64,000 bases of DNA from Sandaracinaceae bacterium (GTDB lineage Bacteria; Myxococcota_A; Polyangia; Polyangiales; Houyiibacteriaceae), in assembly GCA_020633075.1 (NCBI GenBank), contig JACKEI010000001.1, positions 496,001-560,000 of the forward strand, written 5' to 3'. Numbering within the stretch: position 1 is the stretch's first letter; each line of letters opens with the position of its first letter. The notes under the pieces were generated by a model. It was not told where the DNA came from. It saw only the letters and a list, made by a program, of their open reading frames with translations, and searched no databases. Both the position numbers and the translations under genes were made by a program. Below are positions 18,143 to 26,600 of this stretch, piece by piece.

Positions 18143-20142
18143 GCCTCCTGCGGGCGACGCTGACGATGACGCTGATCGGGCTGTTGGGTGCGGCTTCCGC
18201 GCCCGCGCGCCGTGCAGCGGCTCAGCCGTCCCCGCACGACGCACCCGTCGACCCCCGCGCGGTCCCGACGCCCATCGCGCCCCCCGGCGCCTCGCCGCCG
18301 CTGGCCCCTGCGCCCTCTGTTCCGCCGCTGCCCGCGCCGCCCGCTCCGTCCGTGCCTTCCGCACCCACGGCGGTCCCCGTGGCCGCCGCCGACGCCGGGG
18401 TACCCGCAGCGGGAGACCCAGACGCAGGCGTGGGGCAGGGGGACGCGGGTGTCCCGGCCGCGGCGCGCACCGCCCCGCTCCCCGAGGAGCACCGGCCCGC
18501 GCTGGAGATTCAGGTCGACCCACACGACGACCTCCACACCGGCGACATGACCACGCTGCGGCTCACGGTGCACGCGGCGTCGGGCGATGACATCACGCTC
18601 CCCGAGGACCAACACTTCGGGGCGCGCACCAGCAGCGTCACGCCGGATCCCATCGAGCTGCTGGACAGCCGCGTGCGCGTCGAGCCGCGCGGCGATGGCG
18701 GGCGTGACTTCCACTTCGAGCTGGACCTCCTGCTGCTGGAGCCCGGCGAGCACGAGGTGGGCCCGCTGCGCGTGCGCGTGCTGACGGCCGACGGACAGGT
18801 CGGCGTGGTGGAAGCGGAGGTGCAGCGCATCACGGTGGCCTCCGTGCTGGGCAACGAGCCCGACGCGCAGCCTTTCCCGCCCACCGACCCGGTGAGCGTG
18901 ATGGAGGAGGACAACCGGCCCTACTGGGTGCTGGGGGCCCTCGGCGTGCTGCTGCTGGGCCTGCTGCTGGGCTACCTGCTGCGGCGCTACATGCAGAAGC
19001 GCGCCCAGGCGGCAAAGCCCCCGCCCCCGCCCATGCCGCCGTGGGAGATCGCCGCTGGCGAGCTCTCCTGGCTGGCGCAGACGCGCCGGCAGCACATCGA
19101 CGACGGCAAGTGGGACGAGTGGGTCGACAAGCTGAGCGACGTGCTGCGTGGCTACCTGGGCGCACGCTACGAGTTCGACGGCCTCGAGTGCACCACGGCC
19201 GAGATCGTCACGCGCCTGCAAGAGCGCAAGACCGACCCGCGCCTGGTCAAGCGCGTGGAGGAGCTGCTGGACGCCTGCGACCTCGTGAAGTTCGCGAACT
19301 CCCCGGCGGGCGACGAAGAGACCGACCAGATGCTGGCCTCGGCCATGACCATGGTGCGCGAGACCCGGCCCATCGTGGGCGCCGTGCCCGTGCCCATGCC
19401 CGCGCCGGTGGCCATCCCCATCCCCGCCACGCGCATGGGGCCCTCACGGGTCAAGCGCCAACCGGCGGAGGGCGTGGACCCGGACGCGCGCTGGATGCCG
19501 CCGTCCGGGGAGCCCGAGACCGCGCCCGCAACCGAGCCCGCAGCCGAGACCGCGACCGCAACCGAGACCGCAACCGAGACCGCGACCGACGCCGCGACGG
19601 AATCGGCATCGCTCAGCGGGCCCGCGGAGGACGAGATCCTGCCCGTGCCCGTGCGCATCGCGGCCAAGGCCATCCCGCTCACCAACGTGGGGGACGACGG
19701 ACGCACGCGCATGGAGCCCTTCCCGCTGGGGGCGCGTGTGGCGCTCGAGCAGGGCGCGCCCCACGCAGCGGGCTCGCCCCAGGCAGAGGGCGTTCCGGCG
19801 CAGCCGGAGGTGCCACAGGGTGTGCCCCGTGAAGAGCGCGGCGCGCCTGCGTCCGCAGAGGCCGGGAGCCCCGTCCACGCCGAGCAGTCCGTGTCCACGC
19901 TGCCTGGCTTCGCCGAGGACGAAGCCGCGGAGCTGGCGCGCAAGGCCCGCGAGGCGCGCGCAGCGGCCGAGGCTGCCGCGCGTGCTGCGGCTGCGGCTGC
20001 CGCGGCGGCGGAGGCAGCGGCCGCCCAGGCTGCGGCTGCAGCGGCAGCCCGGGCAGCGCGAGCGGCCACCAGCGCAGACACGACGGTCCCGGCCGACACG
20101 ACGGGCACGAAGGACGAGCCAGGCGAAGGGGGGGCGTCATGA
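18139..20142 (+). CDS. Bat-operon membrane protein (DUF4381-like) with Ala-rich tail
   Basis: A 667-residue protein. A signal peptide (residues 1-~30) is followed by a Pro/Ala-rich linker, a beta-rich extracytoplasmic domain (~115-235), one membrane helix (YWVLGALGVLLLGLLLGYLL), and a helical cytoplasmic domain (~300-410: ELSWLAQTRRQHID..LSDVLRGYLGARY) like the DUF4381/BatD C-terminal domain. The last ~250 residues are low complexity: TETAT-like repeats, then a long Ala/Glu/Arg helix. Position between DUF58 and batA matches the hypothetical gene of Bat operons in other phyla. The long tail is unusual. Start and stop overlap the neighbours by 4 bp each. Confidence 0.75.
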   Translation: MSLLRATLTMTLIGLLGAASAPARRAAAQPSPHDAPVDPRAVPTPIAPPGASPPLAPAPSVPPLPAPPAPSVPSAPTAVPVAAADAGVPAAGDPDAGVGQGDAGVPAAARTAPLPEEHRPALEIQVDPHDDLHTGDMTTLRLTVHAASGDDITLPEDQHFGARTSSVTPDPIELLDSRVRVEPRGDGGRDFHFELDLLLLEPGEHEVGPLRVRVLTADGQVGVVEAEVQRITVASVLGNEPDAQPFPPTDPVSVMEEDNRPYWVLGALGVLLLGLLLGYLLRRYMQKRAQAAKPPPPPMPPWEIAAGELSWLAQTRRQHIDDGKWDEWVDKLSDVLRGYLGARYEFDGLECTTAEIVTRLQERKTDPRLVKRVEELLDACDLVKFANSPAGDEETDQMLASAMTMVRETRPIVGAVPVPMPAPVAIPIPATRMGPSRVKRQPAEGVDPDARWMPPSGEPETAPATEPAAETATATETATETATDAATESASLSGPAEDEILPVPVRIAAKAIPLTNVGDDGRTRMEPFPLGARVALEQGAPHAAGSPQAEGVPAQPEVPQGVPREERGAPASAEAGSPVHAEQSVSTLPGFAEDEAAELARKAREARAAAEAAARAAAAAAAAAEAAAAQAAAAAAARAARAATSADTTVPADTTGTKDEPGEGGAS

Positions 20143-21254
20143 TGGCGTGGGTGCGCCGCTCCATGGCGGCCCTCTACATCCTCTTCCTGGGGGTGCCCGC
20201 GCTGTGGGTCGCCGCCTATCTGGTCGAGGGCGTCTACGGCGTGCCGCTGCGCTCGGACAGCTTTCGCTTCGAGCGCCCCTGGGCGGGCCTGCTGCTGCTG
20301 GCGGTGCCGCTCGTGTGGCTGGCGCGCGTGTGGGTCCTGAAGTCCGCCGCTCCGCGGCTGCTGGTGAGCCGCGGCAAGACGCTGGGACAGGTGCGGCCCG
20401 GGTGGCGCGTGTGGGTCAAGGACCTGCCCCTCGGGCTGCGGGTGACGGCCCTCTGGCTGCTGGGCGTCGGGCTGATGGGGCCGCAGAGCATCCACGCGCG
20501 CGACCGCACGGAGGTCGACGGCATCGACATCGTGCTGGTCATGGACATGTCGCTCTCCATGCAGGCGGCGGACATCCACCCCAACCGCTTCGAGGCCACC
20601 AAGATCGTCGTGCAGGACTTCGTGCGCCGGCGTCCCAACGACCGCATCGGCGCCGTGGTGTTCGGCCGCGACGCGTTCACGCTGATGCCGCTCACCACGG
20701 ACAAGGAGGCCCTCCAGACGGTCATCTCGGAGCTGCAGCTGGAGCTCATCGAAGGGCGCGGCACGGCCATCGGGAACGCCATCGGCACGGGCCTCAACCG
20801 CCTGCGCACCAGCCGCGCGCGCAGCAAGGTCATCATTCTGCTCACGGACGGTGAGAGCAACGCCGGCAACGTCTCGCCCGAGCAGGCCGCGGAGCTGGCC
20901 GCCACCATGCAGGTCAAGGTCTTCACCGTGCTGATGGGCGTCAGCGACACGGCGCCCGTCGCGCAGGGCGTGGACCTCACGCGCCGCACCATCTTCGGCA
21001 TGCAGGAGCAGCCCGTGAACCCCGAGCTGCTGCAGCGCATCGCGGCCCGCACGGGTGGCCAGCACTACTCCGTGGCGGACCGCGGGGCCCTCGAGCGCAC
21101 CTTCCACAGCATCCTCGACCAGCTCGAGCGCAGCGAGATCGAGGACCTGGGTCAGGTGTATGGCGAGCTGTACCCCGCCTTCGTGTGGCCGGGCCTGCTG
21201 CTGCTCCTCATGGAGGCGGTCTTTGGTGCGCTGGTGCTACGGAGGTGGCCATGA
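20139..21254 (+). CDS. batA: BatA-like VWA membrane protein
   Basis: A 371-residue protein: two N-terminal helices (residues ~8-30 and ~48-68), a periplasmic VWA domain, and a C-terminal helix (PGLLLLLMEAVFGALVL). The MIDAS is intact: DMSLS, the Thr in a GRGTAIG loop, and LLTDGESN. BatA and BatB form membrane complexes through their VWA domains and are presumed clients of MoxR. ATGATG at 20139 gives two possible adjacent starts. Overlaps batB by 4 bp. Confidence 0.85.
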   Translation: MMAWVRRSMAALYILFLGVPALWVAAYLVEGVYGVPLRSDSFRFERPWAGLLLLAVPLVWLARVWVLKSAAPRLLVSRGKTLGQVRPGWRVWVKDLPLGLRVTALWLLGVGLMGPQSIHARDRTEVDGIDIVLVMDMSLSMQAADIHPNRFEATKIVVQDFVRRRPNDRIGAVVFGRDAFTLMPLTTDKEALQTVISELQLELIEGRGTAIGNAIGTGLNRLRTSRARSKVIILLTDGESNAGNVSPEQAAELAATMQVKVFTVLMGVSDTAPVAQGVDLTRRTIFGMQEQPVNPELLQRIAARTGGQHYSVADRGALERTFHSILDQLERSEIEDLGQVYGELYPAFVWPGLLLLLMEAVFGALVLRRWP

Positions 21255-22387
21255 CGTGGCACTCGCCGGTGGTCTTGTGGTTCGGGCTGGCCGTGTTGGT
21301 CGTCGCCGGCGTGTTGGTGGTGGGCTGGCGTCTGCGCGAGCGGGCGACGCGACGCTTCGGTGAGCCGACCGCGCTACAGAGCCTGCGCGTGGGTCGCTCG
21401 GGTCCGCTGCGTGCTGCGCGGGGTGTGCTCTTGGTGCTGGGCCTGTTCTTGGTGGTGGGCGCGCTGGCCGGCCCCCAGTACGGCAGCCGCACGCGCGTCC
21501 TGCGACAGCGCGGCATCGACGTGGTGGTCGCGCTGGACTTCAGCAAGAGCATGCTGGCGCGCGACGTCAGCCCCAACCGCAGCGAGCGGGCCAAGGTGGA
21601 GCTCACGCGCTTCATCGAGGCGCTGGGCGGGGACCGCGTGGGCGTGGTGGCCTTCGCCGGGGAGACCATGCAGTTCCCGCTGACCACCGACTACGCTGCC
21701 GTGCAGCTCTTCCTGCGGGACCTCACGCCGCTGGACATGCCCGTTGGAGGCACCGCCATCGGCCGCGCCCTGGTGGCCGCCGGGCGCTTGCTGGAGCGCA
21801 GCAGCCGTCCGCCCGAGGGCCTGACCGAGGCCGAGTGGGCCGACACCCGCCCAGCGCGCGTGGTGGTGCTCATGACCGACGGCGAAGACCACGAGGGAGA
21901 CCCGGTGCAGGCGGCGCGCAACCTCGCGGCGGAGGGCGTGAAGATCTTCGTGGTGGGCATCGGCTCACGCACCGGAGAGCCCATCCCCACGTACAGCGAG
22001 GACGGTACCTGGACGGGCTACATGCGCGACGCGGAGGGCAACGTGGTGACCACCTCGCTCACCGCCGAGAACGAGGTGCAGCTGCAGGAGATCGCGGCGG
22101 CCACGGGCGGACGTTACCTGCGCGCCGAAGACGGGGGCGTCGGTGTGGACCAGGTGGCTCGCGAGATCCGCACCCTACAGCAGGGAGAGCGGGAGTCGCG
22201 GCGCGTGACCGTGCACGAGAACCGCTTCGCGCTGGCGCTGCTGCCCGGGTTCTTGCTGCTGGTGCTGGAGGCGCTGCTGCCGGAGGCCTGGCTCCTGCGT
22301 CGGCGGCGCTTGGCGGGTGGTCGGCCCCAAGGGCGCCTCGGCCGGCTGGCGCGTGCGGGCGATGAGCGGGAGGCTGCGAAGGCATGA
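21251..22387 (+). CDS. batB: BatB-like VWA membrane protein
   Basis: A 378-residue paralogue of BatA with the same layout: an N-terminal helix, another at ~55-75, the VWA domain with MIDAS residues in DFSKS, GGTAIG and LMTDGEDHEGD, and a C-terminal helix (LLPGFLLLVLEALLPEAWLL). GGAGGTGG just upstream and the ATGA overlap with batA fix the start at 21251. Ends in an ATGA overlap with batC. Confidence 0.85.
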   Translation: MTWHSPVVLWFGLAVLVVAGVLVVGWRLRERATRRFGEPTALQSLRVGRSGPLRAARGVLLVLGLFLVVGALAGPQYGSRTRVLRQRGIDVVVALDFSKSMLARDVSPNRSERAKVELTRFIEALGGDRVGVVAFAGETMQFPLTTDYAAVQLFLRDLTPLDMPVGGTAIGRALVAAGRLLERSSRPPEGLTEAEWADTRPARVVVLMTDGEDHEGDPVQAARNLAAEGVKIFVVGIGSRTGEPIPTYSEDGTWTGYMRDAEGNVVTTSLTAENEVQLQEIAAATGGRYLRAEDGGVGVDQVAREIRTLQQGERESRRVTVHENRFALALLPGFLLLVLEALLPEAWLLRRRRLAGGRPQGRLGRLARAGDEREAAKA

Positions 22388-23286
22388 AGGCGCTCGTCTC
22401 GCTCCTGCTCGTGGCAGCCGCCTCGATGTTCGGTGGTTGGGACCCGTTTCACCGGGCCAACCCCAACGTCGAGGAGGGCAACGCGCGTGTCGCCGCGGAG
22501 AACTACGACGGCGCGCTCGAGGCCTATGATCTGGCCGCCCGCGAGCTACCGTCGGCGCCCGGAGTGCACCTGGACCGCGGCATCGCCTACCTGCACAAGG
22601 GCGAGCGAGAGCGGGCGCGCGAGGCCTTCCTGCTGGCCATCGGGCCCGACACGCCTCCGGACCTGGTCGCGGACGTGCGCTACAACCTCGGGCTCTCGTT
22701 CTATCAGGACGGGGAGGCCGCCGCCGCGGAGGACGACCACCGAGCCGCCCAGACCGCCTTCCGCGCTGCCGTGGACGAGTACCGCCGGTCGCTCCGGGCC
22801 AGGCCGTCGGACCACAACTGCGCGTGGAACCTGGAGCTCGCGCTGCGCCGCCTGAACGAAGAGCGCGAAGAGCAAGAGCAGCAGGACCAGCAAGAGCAGG
22901 AAGAGCGCGAGCAGCAGGAGCAGCAGGACCAACAGGACCAACAGGACCAGCAGGATCAGCAAGACCAACAGGACCAACAGGACCAACAGGACCAACAGGA
23001 TCAGCAGGACCAGCAGGACTCGCAAGACTCGCAGGATCAACAAGACCAACAGGATCAGCAGGATCAGCAGGACGCGCAGGACGACCCGAGCCAGCCCGAG
23101 CAGTCGCCGTCCGGCGGCGAGCAAGACGACCCCCAGGACTCCCAGGATCAGGCCAACGGTCAGCAGCTCCCCACTCAGGCGGAGCGCATGTTGGACGCGC
23201 TACAGGACGGCGAAGAGAGCCTGGAGCGCTACCGCGCAGCCCAGCGCGGGCAGCGTGAGAACCGCCGCGTGGAGCAGGACTGGTGA
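22384..23286 (+). CDS. batC: BatC-like TPR protein with a DQQ tandem repeat
   Basis: A 300-residue protein with a short signal sequence, two to three TPR units (residues ~28-150) and then an extreme low-complexity segment (~160-245) built from D-Q-Q triplets with occasional D-S-Q and E-Q-E. The C-terminus (AERMLDALQDGEESLERYR) resembles the conserved tail of BatC-type proteins. TPRs bind partner proteins, presumably BatA/BatB. The DNA of the repeat (about 22866-23085) has a 9-bp period with mixed CAG/CAA and GAC/GAT codons, so it is older than a simple slippage product but may vary in length between strains. Confidence 0.8.
   Translation: MKALVSLLLVAAASMFGGWDPFHRANPNVEEGNARVAAENYDGALEAYDLAARELPSAPGVHLDRGIAYLHKGERERAREAFLLAIGPDTPPDLVADVRYNLGLSFYQDGEAAAAEDDHRAAQTAFRAAVDEYRRSLRARPSDHNCAWNLELALRRLNEEREEQEQQDQQEQEEREQQEQQDQQDQQDQQDQQDQQDQQDQQDQQDQQDQQDSQDSQDQQDQQDQQDQQDAQDDPSQPEQSPSGGEQDDPQDSQDQANGQQLPTQAERMLDALQDGEESLERYRAAQRGQRENRRVEQDW
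22866..23085 (+). repeat. Intragenic 9-bp repeat encoding (Asp-Gln-Gln)n
   Basis: Roughly twenty copies of GACCAACAG/GACCAGCAG-type 9-mers inside batC. Copy-number change would keep the frame and alter only the length of the acidic/polar spacer. Confidence 0.85.
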
Positions 23287-25211
23287 GCGCCACGTCGACC
23301 AGCGCGCGCAGCTCGCTCGGAGTCGCCATGCACGCAAGCGCCGTGTCGCCTCGTGGGCCGCTCCTCGCGCTGCTGCTCCTGTGCTCGGCTGCCTTGTTGC
23401 CCGCGAGCGCTCGGGCGCAGCGCGTGACGGTCGTCACCACCACGAGCGCGGGGCAGGTCGCCGCGGGCACGGACTTCAGCATGCAGGTCCGGGCAGATTG
23501 CGACGGCTGTCAGATCCAGAACCTGGAGCTGCCCGCCCTCCCGGAGTTCGAGCTGGTCAACCGCACGGTCATGCGTCCGACCCAGGTCCAGATGGGCCCC
23601 AACGGCACGCAGATCCAAGAGTCCGTCATTCACAACCTGCGTCTGCGCGCACGCCAGCCCGGCCGCGTGCGCATCGAGGCCGCCGTCGCGACGGTGGACG
23701 GCCGCCGCTTCGCGGGCAACGTGGTGGACCTCCAGGTGCTGCCCCCGCAAGCGGGCACGCAGCTGAGTCAGGCGCCGGGCGCGCCGCCCATGCCCGTCCC
23801 CGGACAGCCGCCCCCCGCGAACGGCACCCTCGACGGCGCCAACGTGGACAGCGTCGCGTTCCTGCGCACCGTCGCCGAGCCCACGGACCCCGTGGTGGGT
23901 CAGCAGGTCACCGTGACCTTGCTCTTCTACACCCGCGTCTCCGCGCGCAACCTCCAGCCGGAGCGCGAGGTCTCCACGGACGGCTTCTGGGTGCAGGACC
24001 TGATCGGGCCCAACAGCCCACCGCCTCAGTCCCGTCGCGAGGTGGTGCAGGGCGTCCCGTACGACGTGCACGTCATCCGCCACTTTGCAGCGTTTCCGCT
24101 GGATGCGGGTGAGCTGGTGCTGGGGGCGCCGCGCATGTCCATCCAGACGGGCGGGGGCTTCATGTTCGGGCCGCGCCCGGAGCAGCTGGTGCGCGAGGGC
24201 GTCGCGGTACCCATTCACGTGCGCCCGCTGCCCACGCCGGTCCCGCGCGGCGCCGTCGTCGGTCGCTACAACCTGCGGACGCAGCTGGACCGCGCCACCA
24301 TCCGTACGGGAGACGCCGTGACGTTGACCGCCGTGTTGGAGGGCGAAGGCAACCTGCGCGACGTCACGCTGACCCTCCCCGACATCCCCGGCCTGCGCGC
24401 GCACCCGCCGCGGCGTGAAGACGACATCCGCTCGCTGGGCGTCCGCGTGGGTGGCACCACACGCGTGGAGTGGCTGCTGGTGGCGGAACAGCCGGGCACC
24501 TACACCATTCCGCCGCTCTCCATCCCCGTCTTCGACCCCTACGCAGAGCGCTACGAGACGCTGCGCTCGTCGCCGCTCACCCTGACGGTGGCTGGTCAGG
24601 CCATCGCGCCGACGGTCGCGGATGCGGGCCCTCCCGTCGCTCCGGCGGGCGACGCGCCGGTGGCCACCCCGGCAGACATTGGCGAGATCCGAGCGCGCAG
24701 TGAGCTGCTGCGCGCGCGGCCGCCGCTGAGCAGCCAGTGGTCCTACTGGGCCGCGCTCTTGGCGATGCCGTCGCTGCTGCTGTTGGCGTGGGGGGTCGTG
24801 CGTCAGCGCGCGCAGCGGCGCGCACGTGACCAGCGCTCCGACAGGCTGGCCGCCGGCCAGGTCCGCGAGCGGCTCGAGACCGCGAAGCGCGCGCTCAAGA
24901 CCAGCGACGTGGGCGCCTTTTATCCATCCGTGGCGGCCGCGCTGCGCTCCGCCATCGAGGGGCGGCTGGGGTTCTCGGTGGGGAGCCTGACGCATGCGCA
25001 GCTGGGCGAGCGGCTCACCGAAGCTGGGATGAGCGCCGACCTGCGTCAGCGCATCGTGGAGGAGCTCGAGGGCTGCGACTTTGCTCGCTTCAGCGCCGAG
25101 GCAGGCAGCGAGGACGAGCTCGAGCGCTGTCTGCAGCGGGTGCGCGCGATGGTGCAGCGCATCGACCGCTTCGTGCCCGGGTCGGCCACGTCCGAGGAGG
25201 AGCAAGCGTGA
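23283..25211 (+). CDS. batD: BatD-like oxygen-tolerance family protein
   Basis: A protein of up to 642 residues with a signal peptide (ending near PASARA-Q), two or more beta-sandwich domains, a membrane helix (YWAALLAMPSLLLLAWGVV) and a cytoplasmic helical domain. This order is typical of BatD. The GTG at 23283 overlaps the batC stop (GTGA), like every other junction in the operon; an ATG at 23328 with GGAG 6 nt upstream begins closer to the signal peptide and is an equally good start. The cytoplasmic domain resembles that of the 18139-20142 protein, so both may meet MoxR. Confidence 0.8.
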   Translation: MSATSTSARSSLGVAMHASAVSPRGPLLALLLLCSAALLPASARAQRVTVVTTTSAGQVAAGTDFSMQVRADCDGCQIQNLELPALPEFELVNRTVMRPTQVQMGPNGTQIQESVIHNLRLRARQPGRVRIEAAVATVDGRRFAGNVVDLQVLPPQAGTQLSQAPGAPPMPVPGQPPPANGTLDGANVDSVAFLRTVAEPTDPVVGQQVTVTLLFYTRVSARNLQPEREVSTDGFWVQDLIGPNSPPPQSRREVVQGVPYDVHVIRHFAAFPLDAGELVLGAPRMSIQTGGGFMFGPRPEQLVREGVAVPIHVRPLPTPVPRGAVVGRYNLRTQLDRATIRTGDAVTLTAVLEGEGNLRDVTLTLPDIPGLRAHPPRREDDIRSLGVRVGGTTRVEWLLVAEQPGTYTIPPLSIPVFDPYAERYETLRSSPLTLTVAGQAIAPTVADAGPPVAPAGDAPVATPADIGEIRARSELLRARPPLSSQWSYWAALLAMPSLLLLAWGVVRQRAQRRARDQRSDRLAAGQVRERLETAKRALKTSDVGAFYPSVAAALRSAIEGRLGFSVGSLTHAQLGERLTEAGMSADLRQRIVEELEGCDFARFSAEAGSEDELERCLQRVRAMVQRIDRFVPGSATSEEEQA

Positions 25212-26068
25212 GCAGCCTCGTGATCCGTGGCGCACGACGAGCGTCTGCGCTGAGCGCTCTGGCGCTCCTGTTCACCGTCGCGATGGTGACGGCGCCCGCC
25301 CAGGCGCAGGACGACGCGCCCAGCGCGGCTGCGACTCCGGCCGAAGCGGAGCGTTCCGACACCGTTCAGGAGCTCTTCCGGCGCGCCAACGAGCTGGCGT
25401 TCGCCCAGAACTACGCGGCCGCCCTAGAGGTCTACGGTGCGCTCACGGACGTGGGCATCGTGGACCCGGACGTGGAGCAGAACATGGCGGTCTGCCATGC
25501 GCGGCTGGGGGATCTCCCACGCGCGATCTTTCACTTCGAGCGCTCGCTGCTGCTCCGCCCGGACGAGGGCGTGGAGCAGGCTCTGGCGGCCGCCGAGGAC
25601 GCGCTCGCGCGGGCACGCGCGGAGGAAGAGGGCGAAGCGGAGCTGGTCCGCGACACGCACTTCGCGCGCGCCCTGGTGCGCGGCGTCAGCGAGCGGGCCC
25701 TGGCCGTGGCGTTGCTGCTCGGCGTCGCCGCGCTCTGCTTGGCGCTGGTGGTGCGGCGGCGGGTGGTTGGCGAGGTGCCGCGCGTCATCGCGACGCTGGC
25801 CGCGCTCTTCATCGCGCTCTGGTCGCTGGGCAGCGGGAGCGGCTTGGTCATCAAGCAGGGGTGGCTCCGCGACGGCGCGCCCGCGGTCATCCTGGACGAC
25901 ACCGTCGCGCTGCATCAGTCGCCGGACGCGCGCAGCCCCGTGTTGGAGACCCCCGCTCGCGGGGGCGAGAGGGCCATGATCTTGGACGAATACGAAGGCT
26001 TCGTGCGCGTGCGGCTGGGGGCGCGACAGGGGTGGGCGGAGCGCGATCAGGTCGGCCGGCTGCGCTGA
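25208..26068 (+). CDS. batE: BatE-like TPR-SH3 protein
   Basis: A 286-residue protein: signal peptide (~1-35, ending PAQAQ), TPR segment (~55-140), two membrane helices (LAVALLLGVAALCLALVV and ATLAALFIALWSLGSGSGL), and a C-terminal SH3b-like domain (APAVILDDTVALHQSPD..GFVRVRLGARQGWAERDQVGRL). This is the BatE layout. The GTG start overlaps the batD stop by 4 bp. It is the last gene of the operon and a strong terminator follows 35 bp downstream. Confidence 0.85.
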   Translation: MSSLVIRGARRASALSALALLFTVAMVTAPAQAQDDAPSAAATPAEAERSDTVQELFRRANELAFAQNYAAALEVYGALTDVGIVDPDVEQNMAVCHARLGDLPRAIFHFERSLLLRPDEGVEQALAAAEDALARARAEEEGEAELVRDTHFARALVRGVSERALAVALLLGVAALCLALVVRRRVVGEVPRVIATLAALFIALWSLGSGSGLVIKQGWLRDGAPAVILDDTVALHQSPDARSPVLETPARGGERAMILDEYEGFVRVRLGARQGWAERDQVGRLR

Positions 26069-26102
26069 GTCCGGCGGCGAGCTACATACGGACGTCGAGC
26101 AT

Positions 26103-26122
26103 CATCGGTTCCGATGTTTTTT
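26103..26122 (+). terminator. Rho-independent terminator of the bat operon
   Basis: CATCGG (26103-26108) pairs with CCGATG (26111-26116) and is followed directly by six T. The loop closes over TT or GTTC. The site lies 35 bp after batE. Confidence 0.75.
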
Positions 26123-26131
26123 GAATAAATG

Positions 26132-26160
26132 TTGGATCTGGTCGAGTGACGGGCTATTCT
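26132..26160 (+). promoter_or_regulatory. Promoter of the CheY-kinase operon
   Basis: TTGGAT (26132-26137), exactly 17 nt, TATTCT (26155-26160). It is followed by a ~45-nt leader with GAGG before the ATG at 26213 and lies immediately after the bat terminator in an AT-richer stretch. Confidence 0.55.
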
Positions 26161-26212
26161 GAATCTGTGCAAAAAGCACACAGCTAACACCAGCTCCCCA
26201 AGCGAGGTCCCC

Positions 26213-26593
26213 ATGAAGAAGATCCTGGTAGTCGAAGACGACGCTCTCAGCTCGATGATCCTCGGGGACTTTCTCGAGGCGCACGGCTACGCGGTGACGG
26301 TCGCCAAGAACGGTGTGGACGCCCTCAGCGAGTTCGAGCGGGTGGAGCCCGACGCGATGCTGGTGGACGTGATGCTCCCCAAGCGCAGCGGCTTCGAGGT
26401 CTGCTTCGAGGTCAAGCGCACGGAGAAGGGCAGGACCATGCCCCTCATGCTCATGAGCGCGGTGTATCGGGACGAGGACCACGCGCGGAAGTACGCGCGC
26501 GATGATCTCCGCGCGCAGGCGTACCTCGTGAAGCCCTTCGACATGAACGCGATGCTGAGCGAGCTGGAGTCCCTGCTGGCTCCTGCCGCCTGA
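26213..26593 (+). CDS. CheY-like single-domain response regulator
   Basis: A 126-residue receiver with no output domain. The acidic pair is E8-D9-D10, the phospho-acceptor D52 is in LVDVMLPKRSG, and the switch lysine is K107 in YLVKPFD. It is probably phosphorylated by the kinase encoded 7 bp downstream and acts through protein contacts. GAGGTCCCC precedes the ATG. Confidence 0.9.
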   Translation: MKKILVVEDDALSSMILGDFLEAHGYAVTVAKNGVDALSEFERVEPDAMLVDVMLPKRSGFEVCFEVKRTEKGRTMPLMLMSAVYRDEDHARKYARDDLRAQAYLVKPFDMNAMLSELESLLAPAA

Positions 26594-26600
26594 GCGCGAC

